NCBI GenBank assembly: GCA_963691705.1
Contig: OY829542.1
Location: 22,058,579 to 22,122,578, forward strand
DNA length: 64,000 nt
Reading direction: 5' to 3'
Origin: Viola odorata
Lineage: Eukaryota > Streptophyta > Magnoliopsida > Malpighiales > Violaceae
Of this stretch, positions 1 to 11,612 are shown piece after piece. A program made the position numbers and the translations under genes. How positions within the stretch are numbered: position 1 is the first letter of the stretch; the number at the start of each line of letters is the position of its first letter. The notes beneath the pieces are model-generated. The model did no database searches. It was not told where the DNA came from and was given only the letters and a program-made list of their open reading frames with translations.

Positions 1-1021
1 GAAGAAGTAGAATAATTGTTCTTGTTTGTGTTGAAATTGTGTTGGTTTTTGTGTTGTATTCTGTGTTGTGTGTATTTAATTTTGTTACTGTGTGAAGAAA
101 CAGAGCAATAAACTGCCCAGTGAGCAAGCACAGCATAAGTGGATTTCATGCCACTCGCTAGATAGAATGAAGCTTAAACAACATGTTTGATGGCTTCTAT
201 ACCCATGAATGATACAACACCATGTCATTGCCAACTATAATGTCATGAGTCAGTTTCCTGGAAAATCAAGTTTTATGAATGAAAAATGATAGATTATAGA
301 GCTGAGCAACCTTATTATGAGTAATAACTATCATGATCACGAATAAATATAATTCTTATCAATAATAATTACTTCTTGTATAATGTTGTCCTCGAGCTCT
401 TGGATGACCCCTACTACGATCAAACCTGCAATCTTGATCTCTTGTTCATGCTCATTAGTATGTTCCAATTGCAACATCGCTTGTAACTCAAAATTACTAG
501 ATAAAGGAAATATCAAACTACCAAACACAAAAACACAAAAACTGAAAAGATGACACAAGTGCCAAACTAATAAGAGAAACATTCAACCATTTAATACATC
601 AATTGTACATCAATCCATTTAATACATCAATTGTATAAAATCACCAATAATGTTCCACACATAATTAATCCATCCATTATACTACTGCAAAGGAGGTCGT
701 GCTTCAGATATTAGAACCCATAAACTGCCCAGTGAACTACTTTCTGCTCTAAATATGGGTTGTTGTTCTTGTACAGGTCTCACAACAGCATCCACTGATC
801 GTTTCCTTTTGGTAGGAACATTAATAACCCTTTTTGTTGTGGAGTGTTAGGTTGTAATAGAGAATAAACAAACAATATTTATACAAAAAACCATTGAGAA
901 TAGTATGCAAAGAACACAATACACACCAGAATGAGGATCAATCAAACACTCACATTGTAACATGTCTAGCCTGATTCTGCAACAAAGCAGCCAAGACCTT
1001 GGGGGAGTTTACATTTATTTT
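1..1021. other. Non-coding flank, probably MULE 3' side
   Basis: No convincing coding region. The sequence is AT-rich with a GT-rich start. It lies downstream of the minus-strand MULE transposase, so it may be that element's 3' untranslated part, but I see no terminal inverted repeat that would mark its end. Confidence 0.4.
587..635. repeat. Short tandem duplication, 21 bp units
   Basis: A 21-bp unit beginning CCATTTAATACATCAATTG occurs at 587-607 and again, identical, at 615-635, with 7 bp between. It looks like a local duplication with no evident function. Confidence 0.85.
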
Positions 1022-3348
1022 TCAATTTTTTTTCCTCCCTTTGGCAGGTTGGGCAGTGCCACACTCCTGCCTAAGTTCTTGCAGGAGATGTTGGGTTCTA
1101 TCAGAAGCTTGAGAAGCTTGCACCTGTGAAGTCGAGACTTGAGAATCAGACATTGGTGTAGGTTGCATTTGTGCAGGAGGTGGGAGTACATCTTGAGAGC
1201 TCAATGCATTAGTAAAACGCTGCAAAATTACAATAACATTTCTTACAATATAAACAACTTTTTAATTACCATACTTTGTCCATTATTTATAAAAAAAGTT
1301 ACCTTTCTTGTAGGATTGGAGGTACAGGTAGATTTATTGTGGCCTTCCTTTTTACAAAACGAGCATTGTTTTTTCCTTTGAGTTGGGATGCTCGGAATTG
1401 ATGGCTCATCCACAGGTTCAGCATGAGGTGGAATTGATGGTTGTCCCGCATCCTGCAATTTCATATTTATCAGCAAATGCTAATTATTTCGATAAGATTG
1501 CAATAATACATTAACCATTGAATTTCTTTTACCTGGTTAGATGGATTGTTCTTGCAAGTAGTTGACTTGTGTCCTACAATCTTGCGTATAGAACAAGACA
1601 TTTTCCTTCCTTTTTGGCTCATCTTTGTTCCACACTGTGCAAGTTCCCAACCTTCTCTTTTCCTCAGTTTCCTAGGTCTACCAAGAATTTTTTTGAATGA
1701 TGGTGGTTTAATTGTGGTAACTACAACTCTTGGCCAAAATTTCATTCCTTGGACAGGCAAGATGGGTTACTTGTAAGCAAGTTCAAACATTTGCTTACTA
1801 TATCAGTTTGACACAAAGCATGTGAAATCTGCATTGTTTAACTCATTTTCTAGGACACAGAATGCATGTTCACAAGGTAAACTAGTCAATTCCCACTTCC
1901 TACACGTGCAAGTTAATTTTTCCAAACTGACTACCCAACTAGTTTCCTCGTCTAGATGCACTTCATAACCATCATCCCCATTGCTGTCAACATAAAAATT
2001 TCCACTTTCTTCCCTGTTATGGATCAGTTTCTTCCAAATCTTTGGACCCAGACCATCTTTGAAACTATTCAAGAAAATCTTCCTTTCTTTGAATCTCTTG
2101 AAAACAGTTTTACGAATGGTTTTAAAAAGTTTTACAATGCTTTTATAATGAGACTTCAAAATCATGCTATTGAAAGTCTCACTCATATTGTTACCTATCA
2201 CATCACAACAACATGAAGTGTTTTGAAAGGCTCTGCACCAATAAGTAGGTGAAATCTCTAAGAAATCAGACACTGCATCCGGTGACATACCTTTCAAAAC
2301 TTCCAGTTCATCTAGAAATTCAGATTTGGTTGAACTTTTGCAAATTTTCCAAAATTGTTGATGCAACTCATCACTGCTATAACCCTTCCTCCATTTAGCA
2401 AATATGTGTCTGGCACACCTTCTATGCACAGCAGTAGACATCAGTTCAGAAATTGCTAAGATCAATCCCTGCACATACATATAGGCAAATATGAAAATGG
2501 GAATATATGAATTTCAGCATGAGCAACAAACAGTCTAGATGTGACTGTGTACCTTTTGTTGGTCAGATATAAAGGTGAATTTCCCCACGAGCAATCAAAG
2601 GAGCACTATCAGCAGCGTAGTCAAAGTTCCCACCAACTACATCCAAATCCAACCTGAGCAGTTCCAAAAACCATTTTCAAGTTTCCTTGCACTCATAACC
2701 AATGACAGCCCATGCAATTGGGTATATTTAGTCATTGGGATCCCTTCCTACAGCTGACAGAATTTCCCCCTTAAATGGTCCTTTCAAGAAACAACCATCT
2801 AATCCAATGATCTTCCTACAAGAAGCATTAAACCCTTTTCTAACCCCAGCAAAGCACACACACATCCTTTTAAACACTCCACCTTCCTCCTCCATGACTA
2901 TTGTACTGCCAGGATTACTCCTCTTCAACTTCTCAAGATAATCCTCAAGCCTTGCAAATTCCTTCAAAGGATCACCAATGTAATGCTTAACAACCTTTTG
3001 CCTGGCATATATACACTGCCCTCTAGAGACTTTTATCTTGGTTTGGCTAGTGAAGTGGTCTTTCAGTTCTGCTACAGTCATCTTCAAAGTTACCTTCTTC
3101 AAATGAGTAATAAACCACTGACCTAAAGTTTTGTAGCTCAGACAAGAGATGTGAAATAGTTTTGGGCAAGTATGATTAGCAACTAAAGTTTTCACCATCC
3201 ATTGACCAGATCTCCCATCAATGGAGCATAAAACTTTCCAGTTGCAGTCATTGTTTGTGCACACAACCATACACCTTATGCCATCATTCTGCTTAAACCT
3301 AACATCTCTCCTTAAGTGTATATCATGTCTCTTAGTGTTTTCTACCAA
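1022..3348 (-). pseudogene. Mutator-like (MULE) transposase, decayed
   Basis: Transposase of a Mutator-like DNA transposon, read right to left. The N-terminal MuDR-type domain lies at about 3348-3100 and lacks its true start. The DDE domain follows, with the first catalytic Asp in GLDGCFLKG near 2790 and a second in a DQQKG motif near 2560. The SWIM zinc finger (CTCRKWELTSLPCEH) is at about 1865-1910. Two zinc-knuckle segments follow: CSFCKKEGHNKSTC near 1340-1380 is intact, while the one near 1565-1610 has lost a Cys. A likely intron, with donor after AAAAG and acceptor TATGTGCAG, spans about 2471-2553. In-frame stops occur near 2728, 1811 and 1771, so the protein is not made. The right side ends abruptly at the pararetrovirus copy. 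The family call is firm; exon limits are approximate. Confidence 0.85.
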
Positions 3349-3374
3349 TAAACTATGTTAGAACAACAAGCAAA

Positions 3375-3995
3375 TCAATGTCGAGCTAATAGATCTAGCA
3401 AGTGAGCTTCATAAGTAGAAGAGGGAGCTGGCAGAGTTGATGATGATGGATGTAGTAGTTCATGTTCATGTTGATTAGGTGGAGAGATATGAGTGTTTAT
3501 AATTTTATTAGTTTCTTCGATCATTTGTTTGTTGGACCCTGCTCGTACAGGGAAGATCAGATTTGGAGGTAGCTCAAGAGATAGTTCAAGCAAAGTTGAA
3601 GCGAGGTTGGTTGGATTCATGGTGGTAGTTGGATTATTGATAATTTCTTTTAATTTTTTATACTTTTCCACCTTTTGTTTCTTTTTCTGGCTCTCAACAT
3701 TTTCTTCATACTGATTAAGTGTATGCATAATAGTTTGAATAGTTTTATTAGTGGCTTCTATCATATTGGTGAAAAGTTCAATTTTTATTAAATCTTCATT
3801 CCATAAAGGAGTTTCAGTATTAGAGATTGGAATTATACTTTCACTCATTATTTCATTATAAAGATTTTCAATATAGGATTTTTGAATATCATCACATTTA
3901 GAAGATAGTTCTGTTTTTAATTCATATAAATCAGAAAGTTTATTAGTTTTTAGTTCAGAAAAACAGTAAGCTAATTCTTTGAAAATGAAAGACAT
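3375..3995 (-). CDS. Pararetroviral leader-proximal ORF, unknown function
   Basis: An intact 206-codon frame starting about 80 bases downstream of the estimated viral transcription start and the AATAAA signal, so it is the first ORF on the viral transcript. The protein is largely helical and charged, with a lysine-rich stretch (ESQKKKQKVEKYKKLKE) about residues 102-118 and a Pro/Ser-rich C-terminus. I do not recognise a domain. Its place ahead of the movement-protein region on a circular map suggests a small accessory viral protein, but that is inference. It is the only viral ORF in the copy without a nonsense codon. Its stop codon lies almost at the junction with the MULE remnant. Confidence 0.55.
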   Translation of the reverse strand: MSFIFKELAYCFSELKTNKLSDLYELKTELSSKCDDIQKSYIENLYNEIMSESIIPISNTETPLWNEDLIKIELFTNMIEATNKTIQTIMHTLNQYEENVESQKKKQKVEKYKKLKEIINNPTTTMNPTNLASTLLELSLELPPNLIFPVRAGSNKQMIEETNKIINTHISPPNQHEHELLHPSSSTLPAPSSTYEAHLLDLLARH

Positions 3996-4034
3996 TTTTG
4001 AAAGAGAAAACTTACAAAGAGAAACTTTTAAGCT

Positions 4035-4278
4035 TTTATTGCGTTGAGAGATTCTTGTACAGGAGATTTTTGCTTACATACAACTGAGGGAAAACCCCTC
4101 TATTTATAGGGAGAGTTTAGTACTAATTTTAGAAAATCTAAAGATAGAATTTTACAAATTTTACATTTTTCGAAGTTCGTCCTTTTCTGATATTGCATTG
4201 CAGCTGTGCTTCTTCTGTATTCTTGATTGCTGAGGTGTATACAAGGTTTGGCGGATTGATGTTGGTTTCTCCACGTGG
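4035..4278 (-). promoter_or_regulatory. Pararetroviral promoter, TATA box and poly(A) signal
   Basis: On the minus strand a TATA box (CCTATAAATAG, 4100-4110) is followed about 60 bases on by AATAAA (4035-4040). This spacing is typical of pararetroviruses, where the signal sits just inside the transcript and is used on the second pass. A G-box, CCACGTGG, at 4271-4278 lies about 165 bases upstream of the TATA box. Transcription would start near 4070-4078. The region from 4111 to 4509 has no other coding content. Confidence 0.6.
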
Positions 4279-4509
4279 CTTGTTTCCGTCATTGGTGATA
4301 AAGCTTGATTTTGAAGAGGTGTGTTTTTATTTTGTCTGATAAGCTTAGGGTCTTCCAAGTGTCATGCCACCTGTTCAATTTTTTGAATTGCTGTCTTCTC
4401 TGGATAATATGTCTTTGTGCTGAGATGCTTTTTTGTTGTCGATTGTAGGGTTTTTTCATTGCAATTATTTTTTTTTTTTTAATCTTTAGAGAGACATTTA
4501 TTTTTTCTT

Positions 4510-5721
4510 TTATTTCAGATCCGGATATAATTCTACTTCATCTGCATCCAATTGAGAAAGTGTTTCTTTTAGTTTTTTCCTGTATTCATCTTTTGACGAA
4601 GCACTTGCTAGGTTGGCTTGTAACTGATGTTTGGATGAAAGGAATATATATGGTGATAGAGGAGTGGAAATGGTAATTGTAGTTTCGGCTAGTTTACATA
4701 ATACTGTGTTTTTACATGCCTGTTCTTGTGGAAAACTTTTCCACCATTTTACTTTCCATCTTTTTGTCAGTATGGGTGGTTCTGCGGCATTACGGTCAAC
4801 AATGTCAAAATCCCAATAGATTATCCAGGGTATTTTGAACATGAGAGTGAATGACATTAGTTTTGGTATGATTTAAGAGTGATAATTTTTTTGAAAAGTT
4901 TCGAAACCTTCGCTGACTGTTGGGGGATAGGCAAGTTCTGATGCTCCGAAGTATTTCCACCATTGGTAAAACCAATGAGGGAATTTTCTTGGTATATCAT
5001 TATGAAAATGGAAGAACCAGGAGTGGTGATAATTTGAATATAAGAAGGCATGTTGCCATGCTTTTTGATAGTCATGATAGTTGAATCCTGTTGGCTGAAA
5101 GGGATAAGAAAAGGTTTTTTCAGTATAAGGGTTCATGTTCCAATCAGATAAGGTTAATACTTTTAGGATTTTGCATTTGGAATAAGAGTATTTGCCAGGA
5201 TATCTTGGATCTTCAACATGAACTATTTCAATCGAATCTGTGTCTACAAGAATGAACTCATAGAATATTCTGTTTTTTTCTAGGGAGTCTGGGATGAATA
5301 GAAAGTCTTTTGGAAATATATTGGATACAATGGTTTTAAGTTCATTTCCGTGTTCTGGCTCAATATAGCTAATACTTTTGACAAAAGGTTTAGTTATTGG
5401 GCCTTGGCCTTTTGTTTGTGAAGGTTTGGTAGGAAGGGTTCCAAGAAGTGTAAAAGCAGGTTTACTAGTAATAGTAGCTGGCGATTTTGGAGGTTGAACT
5501 TGTAGTGCTTGGAGGTAATTTGGAGCAAATCTTTCTTGGGGTTGTGGTAGTAGGAAAGTATTTAGAGATACGAGTTGTGAATGGACAGTTTTGGATGAAC
5601 TGGATCTGAGTGGTTCATATTTGTTAGGAGTAGTTGGTATATTCATGGCATAAGATGATTTGGTTTTTCTATTGCATTCTTTTTGTGTTGTCATCACTTC
5701 TTTTCCTTTTTGTGATGCCAT
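4510..5721 (-). pseudogene. Pararetroviral ORF2, one nonsense codon
   Basis: Second viral ORF of about 404 codons. It starts at an ATG (5719-5721) that overlaps the polyprotein stop in a TGATG arrangement, as expected for translational coupling by reinitiation. The N-terminal third is low-complexity. The conserved part, from about residue 150, carries an aromatic block (SWFFHFHNDIPR, then WFYQWWKYFG) that I associate with an uncharacterised second ORF of petuvirus/florendovirus-like copies in plant genomes. A TAA at 4873-4875 interrupts the frame, which then continues to 4510 through a second Trp-rich block (KWWKSFP). Function is unknown. Confidence 0.65.
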
Positions 5722-8224
5722 CAAGTCTTTCCCTGTAAAAATTCTCGAGATAAGAAATCAGGTAAAGAGTTATTTTCTCCTTTTATAAATTCAATTTCAA
5801 AATCAAAGTTTGACAATAAAGCTTGCCATCGGGCAAAGATTTGTTTAGAAACTATATTTTGAACATCTTTTTCTAAAATATATTTGGCACTTTTACAATC
5901 AATTCTTAATAAGAATTTTTTATTGAATAAGTCATGTAGGAAATTAAATATGCATAATACTATAGATAAAATTTCTTTTTTAATTGTTGAATAATTCTTT
6001 TATGAAGCAATCCATATTCCTGAACAATATCTAATTAATTGTTCTTTTTCATGTTCCTTTTGTTTTAATATTCCTCCATAACCGATATCAGATGCGTCTG
6101 TTTCTACTATTAGATCAGCTAAAGGGTTAGGGATTCCCAAATAGGGGAGGTTTTTAATTTTTTCTTTAATATTTTTAACAATAAGTGTCATATTTTCATT
6201 CCATGCTGGAGGATTTTTTCTAAGTCTTTGATATAATGGTAAACAAGTAGTTCTTAGATTTTTAATAAAGTCTGATACATAATTCAGACATCCCAAAAAT
6301 CGTTGTAATTGTTTTTTATCTTTGATTTCATCGGGAAATTTATCTGTGAATTCTATTGATCTGCTTATTGGTTTAATTGTTTCTTGGTAAATATCAAATC
6401 CTAAGAATCTGATTTTTGTTTGACATAATTTTAATTTAGTAGCTGAGACTACCACAAAATTGAGCGAGGTCGCATCTTGGCCAGGATTTACCTGGGCCAT
6501 CCCTCGCGACATAACTACCTTGTGGTAAAGTTGGAGCAACCTTTGCACTGGTCAAAATAGGCAGATAAACCAGGTATGGACGATGCTTAAGAGTGCTATT
6601 TTGTGGGGCATTTGGAAATACCGCAACAAGATGATCTTCCAGCAGCACACGTACAATGGTCAGCAGCTATTCCACTCCATCTTCGCCATTCTTAGCCAAT
6701 GGGCTCATGCTCACGACAGATCCTTCCCTTACTCCGCGCACCAGATGGCCCAATCGTCGACCTGGCTGGCCGTATGGGGACCTAGAATCATGTAGTCTGC
6801 TGTTGAGTAGCCTAGCGTTTGATTAGTGTGTGTTGTAAAATGTAGCGAGTAGTTGTAGCTTAGCCGGACTAATCTTGGGCGGATCATCGTCATCTATTTT
6901 GTATAGGTGTAGGTTTGATCTTTGGCAGGTAAGTCATGCCCTTCATGACCTTAATTAATATATCAGCTTATTCAAAAAAAAAAATTGTTTAAATGATTAA
7001 AATGTTCTGTTATGGATTTTGAGAATACTATTACATCATCTATGTATACAATAGTGAATTTTGTATATGGATTTAGTATATCGTTCATTATATTTTGAAA
7101 TTCTGAGGGTGCATTTTTTAATCCAAATGGCATTACATTCCATTCATAATGACCAAATGGTACTGTGAATGCAGTTTTATATCTGTCTTTTTCAGTGATT
7201 TGGATTTGCCAAAATCCTGATTTCATATCAAATTTTGAAAATATAATTGCCCCGTTTAGTCTTTTGATTAAATCTCTTTTATTAGGTATAGGATATCTTA
7301 TCCATTGTAATGCTTTATTTAAAGGTTTATAATTAATTACTAGTCTTGGAGCTCCTCTTTCTATTTCCACTTGATTTTGAACATAAAAAGCAGCACAAGA
7401 CCATGGAGATTTACTTGGTCTTATGAGTTTTTTCTTTAATAGAGTATCTATTTCTTGTTTACAGTATTCTAATAATTCTTTATTCATTTCTATAGGTCTG
7501 GCTTTGGTAGGTATATTTTTTTCATTAAAATCTTTTTCGTATGGTAATTCTATTATATGTTTCTTTCTATTCCAAAAAGCGTTTGGAAGTTCAGAGCATA
7601 CTTCTTTTTCAAATAGATTTTGAAAACATTTTATCTTTTCGATATTATTCTGATTTTGTAGTTCTTCTTCAATTCTTTTAAAGTTTATTTCTTTTGTTAA
7701 AAAATGTAAATGCTTTTTCTTTCTAATTACCATAATATCTTTTGAGATAGAATAATTTTTTAATACATCAATATCTTTCTGTTGAGGTTTTTAGATAAAT
7801 GGGAAATAAATTTCTGTATCAAATTTTTTAGTTTTTATACCTTCACTATCCACATTAAATGGATAGATTTGAGTAATAAAAGGAGTTCCTAATATTATTT
7901 TTTGATTTAATTTTTTTACGAGAATAAATGAATTTCTTAGACAGAATCCCTTATTGCATATATTTACATTGGAAAGTTTATAATTAATCTGAAGTTTATT
8001 TCTGTTAGCTCCATATAAATGTTCTTTGGTTTTTTCATAGTATTGAGTTGGTATTTGGTCGGCTCCTGAGTCTAGTAGTGCCCAAGTATTTATATGAAAT
8101 TCTTTGTTTATGATTAAATCTATATCAATATACCATTTTTGAAATTCTATTCTAGAGATTGCATTTAGAAAATTTTCTTCTGTGATTCCTAAGGCTTCAT
8201 TTGTTATTTCTTGATTTAGTTCTT
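5721..8224 (-). pseudogene. Pararetroviral protease, reverse transcriptase and RNase H
   Basis: C-terminal half of the viral polyprotein. The aspartic protease has its active-site DSG at 8064-8072. Reverse transcriptase spans about 7733-6985 and resumes at about 6460, with the catalytic YIDD at 7035-7046 and the upstream block FSKFDMKSGFWQI. RNase H runs from about 6140 (VETDASDIGYGG) to the stop at 5721-5723. Breaks: a frameshift near 8.23 kb, TAA at 7791-7793, a LINE insertion at 6463-6984 and TAA at 6000-6002. The domains serve reverse transcription of the viral pregenome, but this copy cannot encode a working enzyme. Confidence 0.8.
6463..6984 (+). mobile_element. 5'-truncated LINE insertion with poly(A) tail
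   Basis: A plus-strand insert splits the viral reverse transcriptase. Its frame at 6583-6795 encodes ILWGIWKYRNKMIFQ, typical of the C-terminal end of plant LINE ORF2 proteins. It is followed by about 180 bp of 3' untranslated sequence and an A-tract at 6974-6984. The viral frame stops at about 6460 and resumes right after the A-tract. A possible 7-bp target duplication, AAAATTG, is at 6456-6462 and 6981-6987, but it merges with the tail, so the exact duplication is uncertain. Confidence 0.8.
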
Positions 8225-9829
8225 CTAAATTTTTGGGTTGATTTCGTTTTGTTCTAGCATCATAAATTTTATGTTTAATTTAGTATTTTCTACTTGTAAA
8301 TTTTTTATATCTATTTTTATTTGTTTTATTTCTTCTTTTAAATCTTGAGTTGATATTTTAGATTCTTTAGGGGAAAATCTATTAATAATTGTTTTTAAAT
8401 TATAGGGTTCTATTTCTTTACTTTCTTTTTCTTTTATTATTAAATCTTTTAGTTTATTTAGATAGTCTCTTTGTATTTCGGGATCTTCAATTTTTTCTAA
8501 TATTTCTATCAACATTTCCTTTTCTTTAGTAATTGTGTTTATTTGTTTATATACACAAGAGCAAATATTAGTATTTTCTTCTTCAGATTGTTCGTTACTT
8601 TTGGATGAGTTATCCTGAATCGAGTCAATTTCCAATTCTTCACTACTAGTATTTTCTAGGTTTAAGTCATCTTCATCAGTGCTAGAATTTAATAGTTGTA
8701 TCATTTGATTTTTAAGTTCTTCATCAATTTGAAGTTCTTGAATTTTCTGTTTCATTCTGCAATTATTTTTATAATGTCCTTTTTGTCCACACTTAAAACA
8801 GGTAGGGATTTTATTTTGTTTATTGGGTCTAAATTTATTAAATCATTTTTTATAATATTTTCTTTGGTAAATTTTATTAGGTCTTTCCTAATATTTAGGG
8901 GTTTTATAAATTTTCCTTATTGTTTTTCTTTGTTTTTTATATTTTCTTGAAGGAGGTATTATTGTTTCATATCCATATTGAGCACAGAATGATCCTAATT
9001 CTTTTCTACTTTGATGAAGTTCATTTTTCATTTTAGCTTTTAATTTTAAATCAGTGCAGAGTGCTAGTCCTTCATTATTAATATGTGCTATAATTTCACC
9101 ATAGGTTAATATTGAATAAGGAATTATTCCACTATAGATATTTTTAATTCTAGTTTTTACTTTTTCTGCGAATAGTTTTGGTAATCCTGAGATAAATTTT
9201 TCTTTCCAGAAGGAATGATTACAATCTTCTTTCATGAATATTTTTGTTAGAAACATATCCTTATACCATTGGAAATCTTGTAGTTTTGGGCAAGTTAAAT
9301 TAACCAATATTTCTGTTGTTTTTTCCTGAAATTGACTTGGTTCTCCCACAAAATATTTTAGTATAGTGTACGGTAATACATTAGTGGCGTCCTCTTTGGA
9401 TTCATCGTTTTTTGTTTTTACCGCATTTATTATTTCTAATTTTTCTTCTAGAGTTAGATAGTTATCCCACCAGCTTTTAAGTTGTCCTGTAAATCCTGAA
9501 ATAATTATTTGGGCTACATATTTATCTGAATTTCCTCTTGTTTTATATGCGGTAGCTGCCATCATCATATTTTCTAACATGGTTATTATATTATGCTCAC
9601 TTTGTCCATCTAAATTCCATTCTAAAATACTTTGACCATCGTAGTTATATTGAGTTCTGGTATTTATATCCTCTGATTGTACATCAGGAAAGGTTGGTCT
9701 AGGATAAAAATGTTTTATTCTAGGTTTTTGGTAATTTTTAGTTCTTAATTTATTAATTTCTTATTCCTGAAATTGTTCTGAGATATCTTTTATATCTTTT
9801 TCTTCGATTTCTTCTGTTAGTACTGAAAT
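8225..9829 (-). pseudogene. Pararetroviral capsid region with zinc knuckle
   Basis: Central part of the viral polyprotein. The capsid domain covers about 9580-8890, and a basic segment leads to a canonical zinc knuckle, CFKCGQKGHYKNNC (CX2CX4HX4C), at 8759-8803. After it comes an acidic, coiled-coil-prone stretch (8755-8225) before the protease. In-frame stops lie at 9761-9763 (TAA), 8888-8890 (TAG), 8843-8845 (TGA) and 8225-8227 (TAG), all in one frame, so point mutations rather than indels broke this part. The capsid would package viral nucleic acid. The call rests on the knuckle and on its position between movement protein and protease. Confidence 0.7.
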
Positions 9830-11416
9830 TTAATTTTTAGATTTTATATTTATTTTATCTAATTTTTTATTTATTATATCTAAATATTCATCGTCTTTTT
9901 TAAATTTAAAATTCATTGTTTCAGAATTAGTCATTTCAATTGGTTTGAATAAAGGTTGAGTAAGAATGTTCATTTTTTCTTGTTTCTTACTGGTTTCTGC
10001 TCCTACAGTAGTACTTTTAAATTGAATAGGTGGAGGAAGATTTGCTTCTACAGTAGTTATTTGTGTTGCTAAAGTATTTAGCATGAGGTTTGTATAATTA
10101 TTTTGATTTTGAATGTTTTTAATATCTTTTAGATTTATATCTCTAGTCTCTTCAGGAATGTGTTTAAATGGTGAGGCTGCGATGATGTTATTATGATGTG
10201 TTATATGTACTTCTTCTAATGGAGGATATACAGATTCTACTTTTGTATCTAAGGCGGTTTTCCATATCTGCTTTGCAGATTTTATTACGTTGATGTTTTT
10301 TATGTCATGTAAATCTGATTGTTTTTGAAACCAAGTAAAAAATGGAATATGAATTTGTAATTCTTCTAGATCTTTATAAAATCTTTCCTGAATATAATCT
10401 TTTTCTTCTTTAGTAAAGGTTTTAAAAAATTGTGTTCTTAGTCCCATTTTTTAAGGATCATAAAATTCTTTTCTTAATCTTTCTTTGTCTATTTTATATT
10501 TATCAGTCTTAATCATATTTAATTGATTTAGATATCTCATATCACTATGAGTAGGAGATGGTGATCTTATAATTTCTTGTTTGCTATTTTGATCTATATT
10601 TTGATAATATGGTCGTGGAATATTTTTGTTAAAATCAACACCTCTTAGTATTGATCCTGATAAAGATCTGGATAAAATTGGTCTTTCGATATTACTTACT
10701 GATCTTCTAAAACTAGTTGTGTTTAAAGGTTCAAGATGTGATTCAAATATTAATCTTATATTTCCATATTCATCTTCTTCTGTTTTTACTGGTTGTGTTC
10801 GTGGTATTATGGCTTGTGATTCATTTGCTTTAGATAAAATCCATTCATTGGGTAAAGTAACTTGGTTCCATTGTAATAATTTTGGCGTTTGTATCATAGC
10901 ATGTTCCGTATTAGCTTCGATTAAAAGTGTTTCATTTTTTGGAGAATGTTTTATAGCTTTAGGGTTTATATTAGTTGTCATTACCTTGTAATATATTCTG
11001 TATATTAATGCTATATTTCTAGAGTCTTTAATCATGTTATCTGGAGTTTTAATATTTAAAGTTAAAGTTTTTAAAATGTTTGGATCAAATAGAGATATTG
11101 AAAAGTTTGGATAACAATTAAAATAGACTGGTCCTTTAACCAAGTTTGATTGAAAAACGGCTAATAGGGAATCATTGAATTTTTGAAATCTCGCGTCCCT
11201 TAGGCACATTAATATCAGGGAATCTAAACCTTGTCGATGTAAAGATTTTACGGCTATTTGTATTAATCCAATATGCAAAAATTTATATTTTTGTTTAACA
11301 GTTTCTATCTGATGAGATTCGATTAATTGAATGGTCTCAATTTGAGAATTTATTGGTAGCGGAGCCACTTGCCAGTACTTCCGGCGGCGGTAGAGGTAAG
11401 AATATTGATTGGAATG
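9830..11416 (-). pseudogene. Pararetroviral movement-protein region
   Basis: N-terminal part of the viral polyprotein. The frame is open from 11416 with no ATG before a GTG at 11366-11368, so the real start is missing or lies beyond the break. The block KGPVYFNCYPNFSISLFD, near 11.1 kb, is characteristic of the 30K-like movement proteins of caulimovirids, which move virus between cells. A TAA at 10451-10453 interrupts the frame, which continues in register to a TAA at 9830-9832 through a linker with the block IPFFTWFQKQ near 10.34 kb. Family assignment is good; the boundary between movement protein and linker is not visible. Confidence 0.7.
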
Positions 11417-11612
11417 TTATTTCTTACATCGGAGAAGAAGCCAATTTGGGTGCTTGGTCAGCCAGTAAATCCGTTGGTCAGCCCACAGGAAGGGTGGTCC
11501 CGGTGGTGGTCCCAACCAAAAAGGTGTAATCTCGGAAGCAAGAAATAATATTACTAATTAATACTGTTATCTCTATTTCCCTGTAAGATATTTAAATAAA
11601 ATCCGTTTTACC

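Larger units (their letters stand above)
3371..11416 (-). mobile_element. Endogenous caulimovirid (pararetrovirus) copy
   Basis: About 8 kb, close to one caulimovirid genome, read right to left. The order is movement-protein region, capsid region with zinc knuckle, aspartic protease, reverse transcriptase, RNase H, then a second ORF, promoter and leader ORF. This order and the separate downstream ORF recall petuvirus- or florendovirus-like members. No integrase and no LTRs are present. The linear copy is cut between the leader ORF and the movement-protein region. It is disabled by several in-frame stops, at least one frameshift and a LINE insertion at 6463-6984. Base composition is strongly AT-rich compared with the gypsy elements to the right. 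Left and right ends are estimated to within about 30 bp. Confidence 0.85.

Noticed and set aside
1139..1381. Plus-strand frame near the left end.
   Set aside because: It overlaps the zinc-knuckle exon of the MULE transposase on the other strand and has no support.
10626..10991. A 121-codon plus-strand frame inside the viral copy.
   Set aside because: It is the complement of the movement-protein region and shows no independent features.
11300..11528. A plus-strand frame of about 75 codons ending in VVPVVVPTKKV.
   Set aside because: Half of it is the antisense of the viral movement-protein start and no start codon or homology is evident.
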